DNA of 64,000 bases, from assembly GCF_002355335.1 (NCBI RefSeq), contig NZ_AP014946.1, positions 1,069,501 to 1,133,500 on the forward strand. Direction: 5' to 3'. The DNA is from Variibacter gotjawalensis. Its GTDB lineage: Bacteria > Pseudomonadota > Alphaproteobacteria > Rhizobiales > Xanthobacteraceae. A program made the translations under genes and the position numbers. Under the pieces are notes generated by a model. The model was not told the origin of the DNA, ran no database searches, and saw nothing but the letters and a program-made list of their open reading frames with translations. Shown piece by piece: positions 7,399-15,629 of the stretch; positions within the stretch are counted from its first letter, which is position 1, and every line of letters starts with the position of its first letter.

Positions 7399-8601
7399 AT
7401 GACGAATGACATCAGGATTTCGCGTCGCCATGCGCTGGCTCTGGCTGCGGGCGCAGGCGCGCTCGGCTTTGCCGGACCGTTGGCGCGCCCCGCGATCGCA
7501 CAAGCTAAGCCGATCAAGGTCGGGCTGCTGCTGCCGTATAGCGGCACTTACGCGCAGCTCGGCGAGGCCATTACGCGAGCGATGGAGATGTACGTCAAGC
7601 AGCAGGGCGGAGCGCTCGCCGGACGTCAGATCCAGTTCGTCAAACTCGACGACGAGTCCGAGCCGCCGAAAGCTACCGACCTTACGACCAAGCTCGTGCA
7701 AGGCGAGAAGGTCGACGTGCTGATGGGTTCGGTGCATTCCGGCGTCGCGATGGCGATGAGCAAGATTGCGCGCGAAGAAGGCATCCCGACGATCATCCCG
7801 AACGCGGGCGCCGACACGCTGACGCGTCAGCTGTGCGCGAAGAACGTTTTCCGCTCGTCCTTCTCGAATGGGCAGGTCGGTCTCGCGACCGGCAAGGCGA
7901 TGGTCGACGCCGGCATCAAGAAGGTCGTGACTTTCACGTGGAAATACGCGGCGGGTGATGAATCCGTGAACGGCTTCAAGGATACGTTCACGAAGGGCGG
8001 CGGACAGGTTCTCAAGGACCTGACAGTGCCGTTTCCGAACGTCGAATTCCAATCGGCGCTTGCCGAGATCGCGTCGCTCAAGCCTGATGCGGTTTACACA
8101 TTCTTCGCCGGCGGTGGCGCCGTGAAATTCATCAAGGATTATGCGGCGGCTGGTTTGAAATCGTCGATCCCGCTGTGGGGCGCAGGTTTCTTGACCGACG
8201 GCGTCGAGAGCGCTGTCGGCAGCGCCGGCGATGGCGTGATGACAGTGCTGCATTATGCGGATGACGTCGACACGCCGGAGAACAAGAAATTCCGCGCCGA
8301 CTTCAAGGCAGCCTACAAGTCGGACGCCGACGTTTACGCGGTGCAAGGTTGGGACGCGATGCAATTGCTCGATGCCGGCCTGAAGGCCGTCGGCGGCGAT
8401 GTGTCGAAGCGCGATGCGCTGAACGCCGCGATCAGCAAGGCATCGTTTAAGAGCCCGCGCGGTCCGTTCAAGCTGTCGGCGTCGAACAACCCGATCCAGA
8501 ACATGTATCTGCGCGAGTTGAAGGGCGGCAAGAACGTGCTCGTGAAAACCGCCGCGACCGACTTCGCCGATCCGACCACCGGCTGCCGTCTGGCGTCGTA
8601 A
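7399..8601 (+). CDS. HAAT-family ABC transporter substrate-binding protein, probably for benzoate or a related aromatic acid
   Basis: Periplasmic receptor of 400 aa, type I fold (Peripla_BP_6). A twin-arginine-like leader (RISRRHALALAAGAGALGFAG) with an Ala-rich cleavage region ending AIAQA precedes KPIKVGLLLPYSGTYAQLGE, the typical opening of these receptors. GGGAGGA at 7387-7393 fixes the start at ATG 7399; the open frame upstream has no such site. It is followed by permease and ATPase genes and then the box benzoate genes, and a BoxR-type palindrome lies upstream, so benzoate or a benzoate-like aromatic acid is the likely ligand. That ligand is inferred only from context. Confidence 0.85.
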   Translation: MTNDIRISRRHALALAAGAGALGFAGPLARPAIAQAKPIKVGLLLPYSGTYAQLGEAITRAMEMYVKQQGGALAGRQIQFVKLDDESEPPKATDLTTKLVQGEKVDVLMGSVHSGVAMAMSKIAREEGIPTIIPNAGADTLTRQLCAKNVFRSSFSNGQVGLATGKAMVDAGIKKVVTFTWKYAAGDESVNGFKDTFTKGGGQVLKDLTVPFPNVEFQSALAEIASLKPDAVYTFFAGGGAVKFIKDYAAAGLKSSIPLWGAGFLTDGVESAVGSAGDGVMTVLHYADDVDTPENKKFRADFKAAYKSDADVYAVQGWDAMQLLDAGLKAVGGDVSKRDALNAAISKASFKSPRGPFKLSASNNPIQNMYLRELKGGKNVLVKTAATDFADPTTGCRLAS

Positions 8602-8614
8602 TTGCAAGACGCAT

Positions 8615-8727
8615 GCCGTCATCCCGGAAGCCGCATCGCGGCTGTCCGGGATCCATATTCTTCAGCGCTCGCGAGAGGCTAGGGGTTATGGATCCCGGCC
8701 TTCGCTCCGCTCAGCCGGGATGACGGC
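8615..8727. repeat. palindromic intergenic repeat
   Basis: GCCGTCATCCCGG at 8615-8627 is matched by CCGGGATGACGGC at 8715-8727, with a second inner pair (GGATCC-containing segments near 8650 and 8690). It fills most of the 157-base gap between the binding-protein gene and livH-type permease gene. This GTCATCCCGG/CCGGGATGAC element is a common dispersed repeat in alphaproteobacterial genomes. As a strong hairpin inside an operon it may protect the binding-protein mRNA so that it exceeds the permease mRNA; that is inference. Confidence 0.75.
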
Positions 8728-8758
8728 AATTTAGCTGCTCGTACGACGCTGAGAATCG

Positions 8759-9622
8759 ATGGAACTCGCGCTCATCCAATTGCTCAACGGCCTGCAATAC
8801 GGCTTGCTGATTTTTCTTGCCGCCAGCGGACTGACGCTGGTGTTCGGTATCCTCGGCGTTATCAATCTCTCCCACGGCTCCTTCTACATGCTCGGTGCGT
8901 ATCTCGCGATCACGCTGACGAGCCTGACAGGTGATATCTTCCTCGCGCTCGCGCTCGGCATCCCGATCGCGTTTCTGTTCGGTGCCGCGATCGAGTGGCT
9001 GTTCATTCGCCATCTCTACGATCGTGACCATCTCCAACAAGTGCTGCTCACATTCGGCCTCATCCTCATCTTCAACGAACTGCAGCGCATGATCTGGGGC
9101 GCGCGCCCCCAGAGCGTCCCGATCCCGAGTTATCTTGGCGGCAGCATCAAGCTCACCGACGTGCTGAGCTATCCGGTGTATCGCATCGCGGTGGCTGCGC
9201 TCTGTGTCGTGCTCGCGCTCGCGATGGTCTTTGTTATCCAGAAGACGCGCGTCGGCCGCATGATTCGCGCCGGCGAGTCGAACCGCGAGATGGTCGAAGT
9301 GCTCGGCATCGACACGCGGTTGCTGTTCCGCTTCGTCTTCGCGGCCGGCGTCGCACTCGCAGCCGCGGCCGGCATGATCGCGGCGCCGATCGAGAGTGTT
9401 TATCCAGGCATCGGCGAGCGCGTGTTGATCATCAGCTTTGTTGTCGTCGTTATCGGCGGCATCGGCAGCATTCGCGGCGCCTTCGTGGGCGCGCTGCTGA
9501 TTGGTCTCGCCGATGCATTCGGCAAAGTTTATCTGAAGGAATTCGCCGGCATGATCGTCTACGCGATCATGGCCGCCGTGCTGGTCGTCCGCCCCGGCGG
9601 TTTGTTCGGGCGGGCCAACTAA
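8759..9622 (+). CDS. HAAT ABC transporter permease, LivH type
   Basis: Inner-membrane subunit, 287 aa, nearly entirely hydrophobic helices. It has the LivH hallmarks: ELALIQLLNGLQYGLLIFL at the N-terminus, GLTLVFGILGVINLSHGSFYMLGAY, and the cytoplasmic loop TRVGRMIRAGESNREMVEVLGI that couples to the ATPase. It partners with the LivM-LivG fusion whose GTG start follows its stop with no spacer. The gene lies in the transporter operon that precedes the box genes. Confidence 0.9.
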   Translation: MELALIQLLNGLQYGLLIFLAASGLTLVFGILGVINLSHGSFYMLGAYLAITLTSLTGDIFLALALGIPIAFLFGAAIEWLFIRHLYDRDHLQQVLLTFGLILIFNELQRMIWGARPQSVPIPSYLGGSIKLTDVLSYPVYRIAVAALCVVLALAMVFVIQKTRVGRMIRAGESNREMVEVLGIDTRLLFRFVFAAGVALAAAAGMIAAPIESVYPGIGERVLIISFVVVVIGGIGSIRGAFVGALLIGLADAFGKVYLKEFAGMIVYAIMAAVLVVRPGGLFGRAN

Positions 9623-11401
9623 GTGCTGAAGCTTCCGCGCCTCCCGATCCTTATTCTGCTCACCGCCCTCATCGTCGCGGCGTTCGTCGCGCCAATGTTC
9701 GTCGGCACTTACGGCGTGAAATTCATTACACGCGTGATCGTGCTGGCGATCTTCGTGCTGTCGCTCGATCTTCTGATCGGCATCACCGGCCTCGTCAGCT
9801 TCGGCCACGCGATGTTCTTCGGGCTCGGCGCGTACGTCGTGTGGTGCTTATCGCCGGATGCTGCTGCCGCGAATATTCTCCTCGTTTTCCCCGCCGCGAT
9901 CGTACTCGTCGCACTCGCCGCAGCCGTGATCGGATCGCTCGCTGTGCTGACGCGCGGCTTTTACTTCATCATGGTGACGCTTGCCTTCGGCGAGATGATG
10001 TACTCGTTCTTCCACGAGACGCGTTATGCCGGCGGCTCCGATGGTGCTTACGTCAACATCAAGCCGTCGCTCCAAATCGGCGGCAAGATGCTGCTCGATT
10101 TCGAGCATCGCTTGAGCTTCTACTATTTTTGCCTGGCGATGCTCGTGCTGATCTATGTCGGGTTGGTGGCGCTCGTGCACGGACCGATGGGCCGCGTGTT
10201 GCAAGGCATTCGCTGGAACGAGCAACGCATCGGCGCGCTCGGCTTCAACACCTACACGCATAAGCTCGCGAGCTTCGTGATCGCGGGATCGATCGCGGGG
10301 TTTGCCGGTGCTCTCTATGCGACGATCGATGGCTTCGTGACACCTGACCTCTTCTCGTGGCGGCAATCCGGCCACGCCATCATGATGGTCGTGCTCGGCG
10401 GGGTCGGCACGCTCTATGGCGCGATCCTCGGCGCGATCCTCTACACCGGTCTCGAAGACGTGCTCAAAAGTTCGAGCATCGTCGGGCCACTGTCGCAGCA
10501 TTGGTCGCTCGGCCTCGGTGTATTCCTCATCGCGGCCGTGCTGGCTGCGCCGCGCGGCGTCGCCGGTTTCCTGTCGCCGAAGCCGCGCCGCGCCGCCGAA
10601 AGCGATGCGGACGCGACGGTCGGTGTCGTCGATCTCGAACCGACAGGTGGCGGCAAGACGATTGCGGTCGAAGGCCTGACGCGGCGCTTTGGCGGTCTGG
10701 TGGCGGTCAACGACGTGACGCTCAAGCTCGAGCCGAACAAAGTGCACGGCATCATCGGGCCGAATGGCGCCGGCAAGACGACATTCATCAGCTTGCTCTC
10801 CGGCACGTTGAAGTCGACGGCGGGTCGCATTCTGCTGGCCGGCGAAGATGTGACCGGGCGTCCTGCATATGCGCTGGCGCGGCGCGGCATCGGCCGCTCG
10901 TATCAGATCACCAACGTGCTGCTGCCGTTCACGGCGCGCGAGAACTGCTTGCTCGCCGCACAGGCGCATCGACCGAGCCCTTTGCGATTCTTCGGCAGCC
11001 GACCGCGCCAGGACGAAGAAGACGCGGTGAAGCGCGCGCTAAACGCCGTCGGCCTTTCGTCGCGCGCCGATACCCAGGCCGCGCATCTTAGCCACGGCGA
11101 GCAGCGCCAGCTCGAAATCGGAATGCTGCTCGCCTCCGGTGCGAAGCTTCTTATTCTTGACGAGCCGCTCGCCGGGATGGGGCCCGAAGAGACCGAGCGC
11201 GTGACGAAGCTGCTGCGCAAGTTGTCGGCCGATCACACAGTCATTCTCATCGAACACGACATCGACGCGATCTTTGCGGCCGCCGACACACTGACGGTGC
11301 TGGTCGGCGGCAAGCTGCTGGCGCATGGATTGCCGAGCGACATTCGCAACAACGCGGAAGTCCGCGAGGCCTATCTCGGCACGCACGGGACCGCCGCATG
11401 A
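9623..11401 (+). CDS. fused HAAT permease-ATPase (LivM-LivG fusion)
   Basis: A single 592-aa polypeptide joining two transporter subunits. Residues 1-310 are a LivM permease with about ten membrane segments and the motif LDLLIGITGLVSFGHAMFFGLGAY. After a short linker, residues about 345-592 are a LivG ATPase: Walker A GPNGAGKT, Q-loop GIGRSYQ, signature LSHGEQ, Walker B LLILDEPLAGM and the switch His (LIEHD). The start is a GTG immediately after the livH stop (TAAGTG). LivM and LivG are usually separate; fused forms are known in aromatic-acid HAAT systems. The downstream livF overlaps its stop by ATGA. Confidence 0.9.
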   Translation: MLKLPRLPILILLTALIVAAFVAPMFVGTYGVKFITRVIVLAIFVLSLDLLIGITGLVSFGHAMFFGLGAYVVWCLSPDAAAANILLVFPAAIVLVALAAAVIGSLAVLTRGFYFIMVTLAFGEMMYSFFHETRYAGGSDGAYVNIKPSLQIGGKMLLDFEHRLSFYYFCLAMLVLIYVGLVALVHGPMGRVLQGIRWNEQRIGALGFNTYTHKLASFVIAGSIAGFAGALYATIDGFVTPDLFSWRQSGHAIMMVVLGGVGTLYGAILGAILYTGLEDVLKSSSIVGPLSQHWSLGLGVFLIAAVLAAPRGVAGFLSPKPRRAAESDADATVGVVDLEPTGGGKTIAVEGLTRRFGGLVAVNDVTLKLEPNKVHGIIGPNGAGKTTFISLLSGTLKSTAGRILLAGEDVTGRPAYALARRGIGRSYQITNVLLPFTARENCLLAAQAHRPSPLRFFGSRPRQDEEDAVKRALNAVGLSSRADTQAAHLSHGEQRQLEIGMLLASGAKLLILDEPLAGMGPEETERVTKLLRKLSADHTVILIEHDIDAIFAAADTLTVLVGGKLLAHGLPSDIRNNAEVREAYLGTHGTAA

Positions 11402-12108
11402 CGCCCGCGCTAGTCGCCGAAAACCTGAACGTCTATTACGGACAAAGCCACGTGCTGCGCGACGTCAACTTCCGCGTCATGCCGGGCGAAACCGTCTCGC
11501 TCCTCGGTCGCAACGGCATGGGCAAGACGACGCTGCTGCGCACGCTGATGGGTCTGCTGCCCGCGCGGAAAGGATCGCTGCGGCTCGGCAACGAGACGAT
11601 CGGCGGTTCGCGGACATCGACAATCGCGCAGCGCGGTCTCGCCTTCGTGCCGGAGTCGCGCGGCATTTTCCCGAACCTGACCGTCGAGGAAAATCTTACG
11701 TTTGCACAGCGCGCAAACCGCGCAGGCCAATCGCCGTGGACGCTGGAGCGTATCTATGGCCTGTTCCCACGCATGCAGGAGCGCCGGTCGAATTGGGGCA
11801 ACCAGCTCTCGGGCGGCGAGCAAAAGATGCTCGCGATCGGCCGTGCCTTGATGACCAATCCGGATATCTTCCTGCTCGACGAAGCGACCGAAGGTCTCGC
11901 ACCGAAACTCCGCGATGAGATCTGGGCGACGCTCCGCGTCATCCGCGAGAGCGGGACAGCCGTTGTCGTGGTCGACAAGAATCTCAGCGATCTCCTCGCG
12001 CTCGGCGATCGGCATGTGATTCTGGCAAAGGGCGAAGTCGTGTTCGACGGTTCGGCCGACGCACTGCGTGCCGACCCGGATTTGGTGCATCGCCACTTGG
12101 GCGTTTAG
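11398..12108 (+). CDS. HAAT ABC transporter ATP-binding protein, LivF type
   Basis: Second cytoplasmic ATPase of the transporter, 236 aa. It shows Walker A (GRNGMGKT), LivF-type IAQRGLAFVPESRGIFPNLTVEENL, signature LSGGEQ, Walker B (IFLLDEATEGLAP) and the D-loop region. The switch position reads VVDKN rather than the usual His-containing VEQN/ VEHD, as seen in other LivF proteins. Its ATG overlaps the stop of the permease-ATPase fusion, so translation is coupled. It ends tail to tail with boxR, overlapping by four bases. Confidence 0.9.
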   Translation: MTPALVAENLNVYYGQSHVLRDVNFRVMPGETVSLLGRNGMGKTTLLRTLMGLLPARKGSLRLGNETIGGSRTSTIAQRGLAFVPESRGIFPNLTVEENLTFAQRANRAGQSPWTLERIYGLFPRMQERRSNWGNQLSGGEQKMLAIGRALMTNPDIFLLDEATEGLAPKLRDEIWATLRVIRESGTAVVVVDKNLSDLLALGDRHVILAKGEVVFDGSADALRADPDLVHRHLGV

Positions 12109-13007
12109 CCCGCGACTTCGCTTTCCAGCAGTCCGGCAAGCTCGCCGGCGCTCGCAGCCGACGATTTTCCGGCCGTGTCGAGCGCGTAGTCGGCCTTTGC
12201 GTATAACGGCTCACGCGAGTGCAGGATCGAAAGCAGATCGTCCATCGCATGCGCATTGTCGGCCATCGGCCGCAGATCGCCCTGCGCAACGACGCGGTTC
12301 ATATGCTCGTCCGGGCTCGCGCGCACCCACACGGTGTAGCAATTGCTCAGGAGCAATTCGAACGTTCCTGGCTCGGTGACGATGGAGCCGCCCGTCGCCA
12401 GCACGAAGCTATCATGCGTTGCAAGCACCGACTGCAGCGCGTCACGCTCCATGCGGCGGAAAGTGGCTTGTCCGAAAAGTTCGAACACCTCGGCGAGCTC
12501 CATGCCGCTCAGCTTCTCGATCTCGCGGTCGAGTTCGACGAAAGGCATGCTGAGCTGCTCGGCGAGCAAGCGGCCGAGTGTCGACTTGCCGCCGCCACGC
12601 AGACCGATGAGCGCGATGCGGCCGCGCCGTGCCGCGGCCGTCGACTGACCAAAGCGCGACGAGAGATAGTCGCGTGCCTCCGCGAGATCGCTGGCGGGCA
12701 GGCGGTCCAGCAATTGTGTGAGCAGCAAGCTCTCGACCGGACGTTCCGGCCGGTCGTCAACCAGGTCCGCGATCGGCACACCGAGAGCATTCGCGATGCG
12801 CCGCAGCAGCACGATCGAGCAGTTGCCTTCGCCGGTTTCGAGCTGCGCGAGATAGCGCTCCGAGACATCCGAATGCTTCGCTAGCGCCTTGCGCGACATG
12901 CCGCGCCGCGCGCGGATCACCCGCACGCGGTCACCCAGCCGAGTCAGATAGGCGGCGAGGCCATCTGCCGGGTCGTCATCTTTCTGTCGGCCAGTCTTTG
13001 GAGCCAT
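12105..13007 (-). CDS. boxR: benzoyl-CoA-responsive regulator, BoxR/BzdR family
   Basis: A 300-aa transcriptional repressor with two parts: an XRE-type helix-turn-helix (about residues 22-82, RGMSRKALAKHSDVSERYLAQLETGEGN split over the recognition helix) and a shikimate-kinase-like domain (about 128-300) with P-loop GLRGGGKS near 135-142. This architecture is characteristic of BzdR/BoxR, where benzoyl-CoA bound by the kinase-like domain releases DNA. Start ATG 13007 has AGGA 7 bases upstream; TTG 13013 is the only longer choice. It is divergent from the benzoate-CoA ligase gene with a perfect TGCA-N6-TGCA palindrome between them, consistent with autoregulation and control of the box genes. 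Confidence 0.92.
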   Translation of the reverse strand: MAPKTGRQKDDDPADGLAAYLTRLGDRVRVIRARRGMSRKALAKHSDVSERYLAQLETGEGNCSIVLLRRIANALGVPIADLVDDRPERPVESLLLTQLLDRLPASDLAEARDYLSSRFGQSTAAARRGRIALIGLRGGGKSTLGRLLAEQLSMPFVELDREIEKLSGMELAEVFELFGQATFRRMERDALQSVLATHDSFVLATGGSIVTEPGTFELLLSNCYTVWVRASPDEHMNRVVAQGDLRPMADNAHAMDDLLSILHSREPLYAKADYALDTAGKSSAASAGELAGLLESEVAG

Positions 13008-13020
13008 TCTCAAGTCCTAT

Positions 13021-13034
13021 TGCATTATAATGCA
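13021..13034. promoter_or_regulatory. BoxR-type operator candidate 2 (perfect palindrome) with -10 hexamer
   Basis: TGCATTATAATGCA is a perfect 14-bp palindrome 13 bases from the boxR start and 133 bases upstream of the benzoate-CoA ligase start. It contains TATAAT at 13026-13031, an ideal -10 hexamer in the direction of the ligase gene, so a bound repressor would directly block RNA polymerase. BzdR/BoxR proteins are known to bind TGCA-containing repeats; its use here is inference. Confidence 0.7.
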
Positions 13035-13167
13035 TGACGCCGTACGCTTTGGCCAGAAGGCGCGCGCAGATCGCAGCGGCTTTGGGTGCTGGTGCACGGC
13101 TTTCTTTGCGTCGTCCACCCTCCAATACCGCCATCGGTAGAGATGCGTCCACAGGGAGGCGTTTCAG

Positions 13168-14754
13168 ATGTCTGGCGACGAGTTTTCGGAACGTCGGCCG
13201 TACAATGCGGTCACCGACTTCGTGGACCGCAATGTCGACGCGGGTCGCGGCAAGAAGGTCGCGTTCATCGACCCCGATCGCTCGATCACCTATGGGGGCC
13301 TGCAGGAGGCGACGTATCGCTTCGCGGACGGACTGCGCCGGCTCGGTTTGCGGCAGGAGAGCCGCATCCTCCTCCTGATGCTCGACACAGTCGACTACCC
13401 GGTGGCCTTCTGGGGCGCGCTGCGGACCGGTATCACGCCGATCCCGCTCAACACGCTGCTGACCGCCGAGCAATACGCCTACATCTTTGCCGACAGCCGC
13501 GCGGAAGCGATCGTCGTCTCGGCGCCGCTCGCCGCGATGGCGGAAGGTGTGCTTGCAAAGCTCGGCATTGCGCGGCCGATGATCGTCGCGGGCCTCGGCA
13601 AGGACGAGAAGCTCTCAGGCTCGCAGCGCCACCGTTTTGAAGACGTCGTTGCGCAAGGCAAAGCGGACGCAAAAACCGCGCAAACCTTGTCGGACGAAGT
13701 CGCCTTCTGGCTCTACTCGTCCGGTTCGACCGGCGAGCCGAAAGGCACGCGGCATATCCACTCGAGTTTGATCGCGACCGCGAAGCTGTTCGGACAGAAC
13801 GTGCTCGGCATTCGCGAAGACGACGTCGTCTATTCGGCCGCGAAGATCTTCTTCGCTTACGGTCTCGGCAACGCGATGTCGTTCCCGTTGTCGGTCGGCG
13901 CAACGACGGTTTTGCTGCCGGATCGTCCGACGCCCGACGCGGTCTTCGCCATGATGAAGAAGCACAATCCGACGATCTTCTACGGCGTGCCGACACTCTA
14001 TTCCGCGATGCTCTCGCATGCCGGGCTGACGCGCGGCGCTGGTTCCGACAAGCTGCGTTGGTGCGTCTCGGCCGGCGAAGCGCTGCCCGCGCATGTCGGC
14101 GAGCGGTGGAAAGAGATCACCGGCACCGACATTATCGACGGCATCGGCTCGACCGAGATGCTGCACATCTTCGTCTCGAACGCGCCGGGCGACATCAAAT
14201 ACGGCACCTCCGGCAAGCCGGTGCCGGGCTATCGCGCGCGCATCGTCGACGAGCACGGCAAGGACGCGGCTGACGGCGAGGTCGGTGAACTCGTCGTTTC
14301 GGGCCCGTCCGCGGCCGACGGTTATTGGAATCAACGTTCGAAAAGCCGCAAGACCTTCGCGGGTGAATGGACGCATACGGGCGACAAGTATGTTCGAGAG
14401 CCGTCCGGTCACTACGTCTACTGCGGTCGCACCGACGACATGTTCAAGGTTTCGGGCATCTGGGTTTCGCCGTTCGAGGTGGAAGCGGCGCTCGCCTCGC
14501 ACGAAAGCGTGCTCGAAGCGGCGGTGATCGGCTGCGAGGACACCGACAAACTCGTGAAGCCGAAAGCTTATGTCGTGCTCAAGAACGGCATCGCGGCGAA
14601 CGAAACCTTGTTCGAAGCGCTCAAAGAGCATGTCAAAGCGCGCGCCGGTGCGTGGAAATACCCGCGCTGGATCGAGATCAAATCCGAGCTGCCGAAAACC
14701 GCGACCGGAAAAATCCAGCGCTTCAAGTTGCGCGAAGAGAACGAGACGGCGTGA
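13168..14754 (+). CDS. bclA: benzoate--CoA ligase
   Basis: Cytoplasmic adenylate-forming enzyme of 528 aa that makes benzoyl-CoA from benzoate, ATP and CoA, the entry step of the box pathway. The ANL motifs are clear: P-loop WLYSSGSTGEPKGT, A5 region DGIGSTEMLHIFVSN (the TEM/LH form typical of benzoate ligases), A7 HTGDKY, A8 hinge YCGRTDDMFKVSGIWVSPFE, and A10 Lys in PKTATGKIQR. GGGAGG at 13154-13159 fixes the start. It is the first gene of the box operon, behind the perfect BoxR-type palindrome, and its stop overlaps the ATG of the hydrolase gene. Confidence 0.93.
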   Translation: MSGDEFSERRPYNAVTDFVDRNVDAGRGKKVAFIDPDRSITYGGLQEATYRFADGLRRLGLRQESRILLLMLDTVDYPVAFWGALRTGITPIPLNTLLTAEQYAYIFADSRAEAIVVSAPLAAMAEGVLAKLGIARPMIVAGLGKDEKLSGSQRHRFEDVVAQGKADAKTAQTLSDEVAFWLYSSGSTGEPKGTRHIHSSLIATAKLFGQNVLGIREDDVVYSAAKIFFAYGLGNAMSFPLSVGATTVLLPDRPTPDAVFAMMKKHNPTIFYGVPTLYSAMLSHAGLTRGAGSDKLRWCVSAGEALPAHVGERWKEITGTDIIDGIGSTEMLHIFVSNAPGDIKYGTSGKPVPGYRARIVDEHGKDAADGEVGELVVSGPSAADGYWNQRSKSRKTFAGEWTHTGDKYVREPSGHYVYCGRTDDMFKVSGIWVSPFEVEAALASHESVLEAAVIGCEDTDKLVKPKAYVVLKNGIAANETLFEALKEHVKARAGAWKYPRWIEIKSELPKTATGKIQRFKLREENETA

Positions 14755-15629
14755 TGCTGATCGACGGTCGCGACCTCGAAACCGCGTGGTGCGGACCGGC
14801 GCCAGACAAAGCACCGACGCTCGTGCTGTTGCACGAGGGTCTCGGTTGCGTGTCGATGTGGAAGGACTTTCCTCAGAAGCTGAGCGAACGCACCGGCTAC
14901 GGCGTGTTCGTGTACTCGCGCTTCGGCTATGGCAAATCGGACGCCAAGCCGCTGCCATGGCCTGTGACTTACATGCACGACGAAGCCGCGCTGCTCGGCC
15001 GCATCCTCGATGCTGCGAAGATCAAGCACTGCGTACTTGTCGGTCACAGCGACGGCGCATCGATCGCGACGATCTATGCGGGCAGCAATCAGGACTTCCG
15101 CGTACGCGGCCTCGCACTGATGGCGCCGCACTTTTTCGTCGAGGAAATGAACCTCGATCAGATCGTAGCGGTGCGGAAATCTTTCGAGACAGACGGGCTA
15201 CGGGGCCGTCTCACGCGACACCACGGCACGAATGTCGATAACGCTTTCTATGGTTGGAACGCAGCCTGGCTGAGCCCCGCATTCCGCGATTGGCGGATCG
15301 ACGATGCGGTCGCGCATCTGCGAGTCCCGGTTCTCGTGATCCAGGGCCGCGACGATCCTTACGGAACGATGGCGCAAGTCGAGCTTGCGCAGGCGGACAC
15401 CTACTGCCCGTGCGACGTCCTGATCCTCGATCACTGCGGTCACGCCCCACAGATCGAGAAGCCGGCCGAAACTCTGGCTGCGGTCGCTGAGTTCAGTCAC
15501 CGCACTCTGACCGTGCACGAGGGGCTGCAGCCTGCGGCTTTGATGCACTATTTTGCATCATTCCGCTTTACAGCCAGTGCAGATTTGATGCATAATAATT
15601 CATGTCTAGGGAGGAAGCGGCCGTGTTGA
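14754..15629 (+). CDS. alpha/beta hydrolase of the box operon
   Basis: A 291-aa alpha/beta-hydrolase. Ser99 in GHSDG is the nucleophile, Asp in VLVIQGRDDP the likely acid and His in LDHCGHAPQIEKP the base. The opening VLLHEGLGCVSMWKDFP places the oxyanion hole. Its ATG overlaps the bclA stop (TGATG). Such hydrolases accompany many box clusters; a thioesterase that limits benzoyl-CoA build-up or a lactonase in the ring-cleavage steps are both possible, and neither is proven. The last 35 or so codons run through two BoxR-type palindromes and the boxC promoter, which explains a C-terminal tail that does not look like the family. Confidence 0.8.
   Translation: MLIDGRDLETAWCGPAPDKAPTLVLLHEGLGCVSMWKDFPQKLSERTGYGVFVYSRFGYGKSDAKPLPWPVTYMHDEAALLGRILDAAKIKHCVLVGHSDGASIATIYAGSNQDFRVRGLALMAPHFFVEEMNLDQIVAVRKSFETDGLRGRLTRHHGTNVDNAFYGWNAAWLSPAFRDWRIDDAVAHLRVPVLVIQGRDDPYGTMAQVELAQADTYCPCDVLILDHCGHAPQIEKPAETLAAVAEFSHRTLTVHEGLQPAALMHYFASFRFTASADLMHNNSCLGRKRPC
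15544..15557. promoter_or_regulatory. BoxR-type operator candidate 3
   Basis: TGCACTATTTTGCA, a TGCA-N6-TGCA site matching 11 of 14 positions of the perfect copy, lies inside the 3' end of the hydrolase gene about 30 bases before the predicted boxC promoter. With the next site it forms a pair spaced 45 bases centre to centre, roughly four helical turns. Confidence 0.5.
15567..15602 (+). promoter_or_regulatory. boxC promoter overlapped by BoxR-type operator candidate 4
   Basis: TTTACA at 15567-15572 and CATAAT at 15591-15596, with an 18-base spacer, each match the sigma-70 consensus at five of six positions. The palindrome-like TGCATAATAATTCA at 15589-15602 (12 of 14 positions) covers the -10. 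Transcription would begin near 15603 and give a leader of about 20 bases carrying GGGAGG before the boxC GTG. The promoter lies inside the hydrolase gene, so boxCBA can be expressed apart from bclA. Confidence 0.55.

Noticed and set aside
7396-8622. A 408-codon open frame on the minus strand
   Set aside because: Antisense to the receptor gene at 7399-8601, which has a signal peptide and ribosome site; the antisense product is low-complexity Arg/His-rich.
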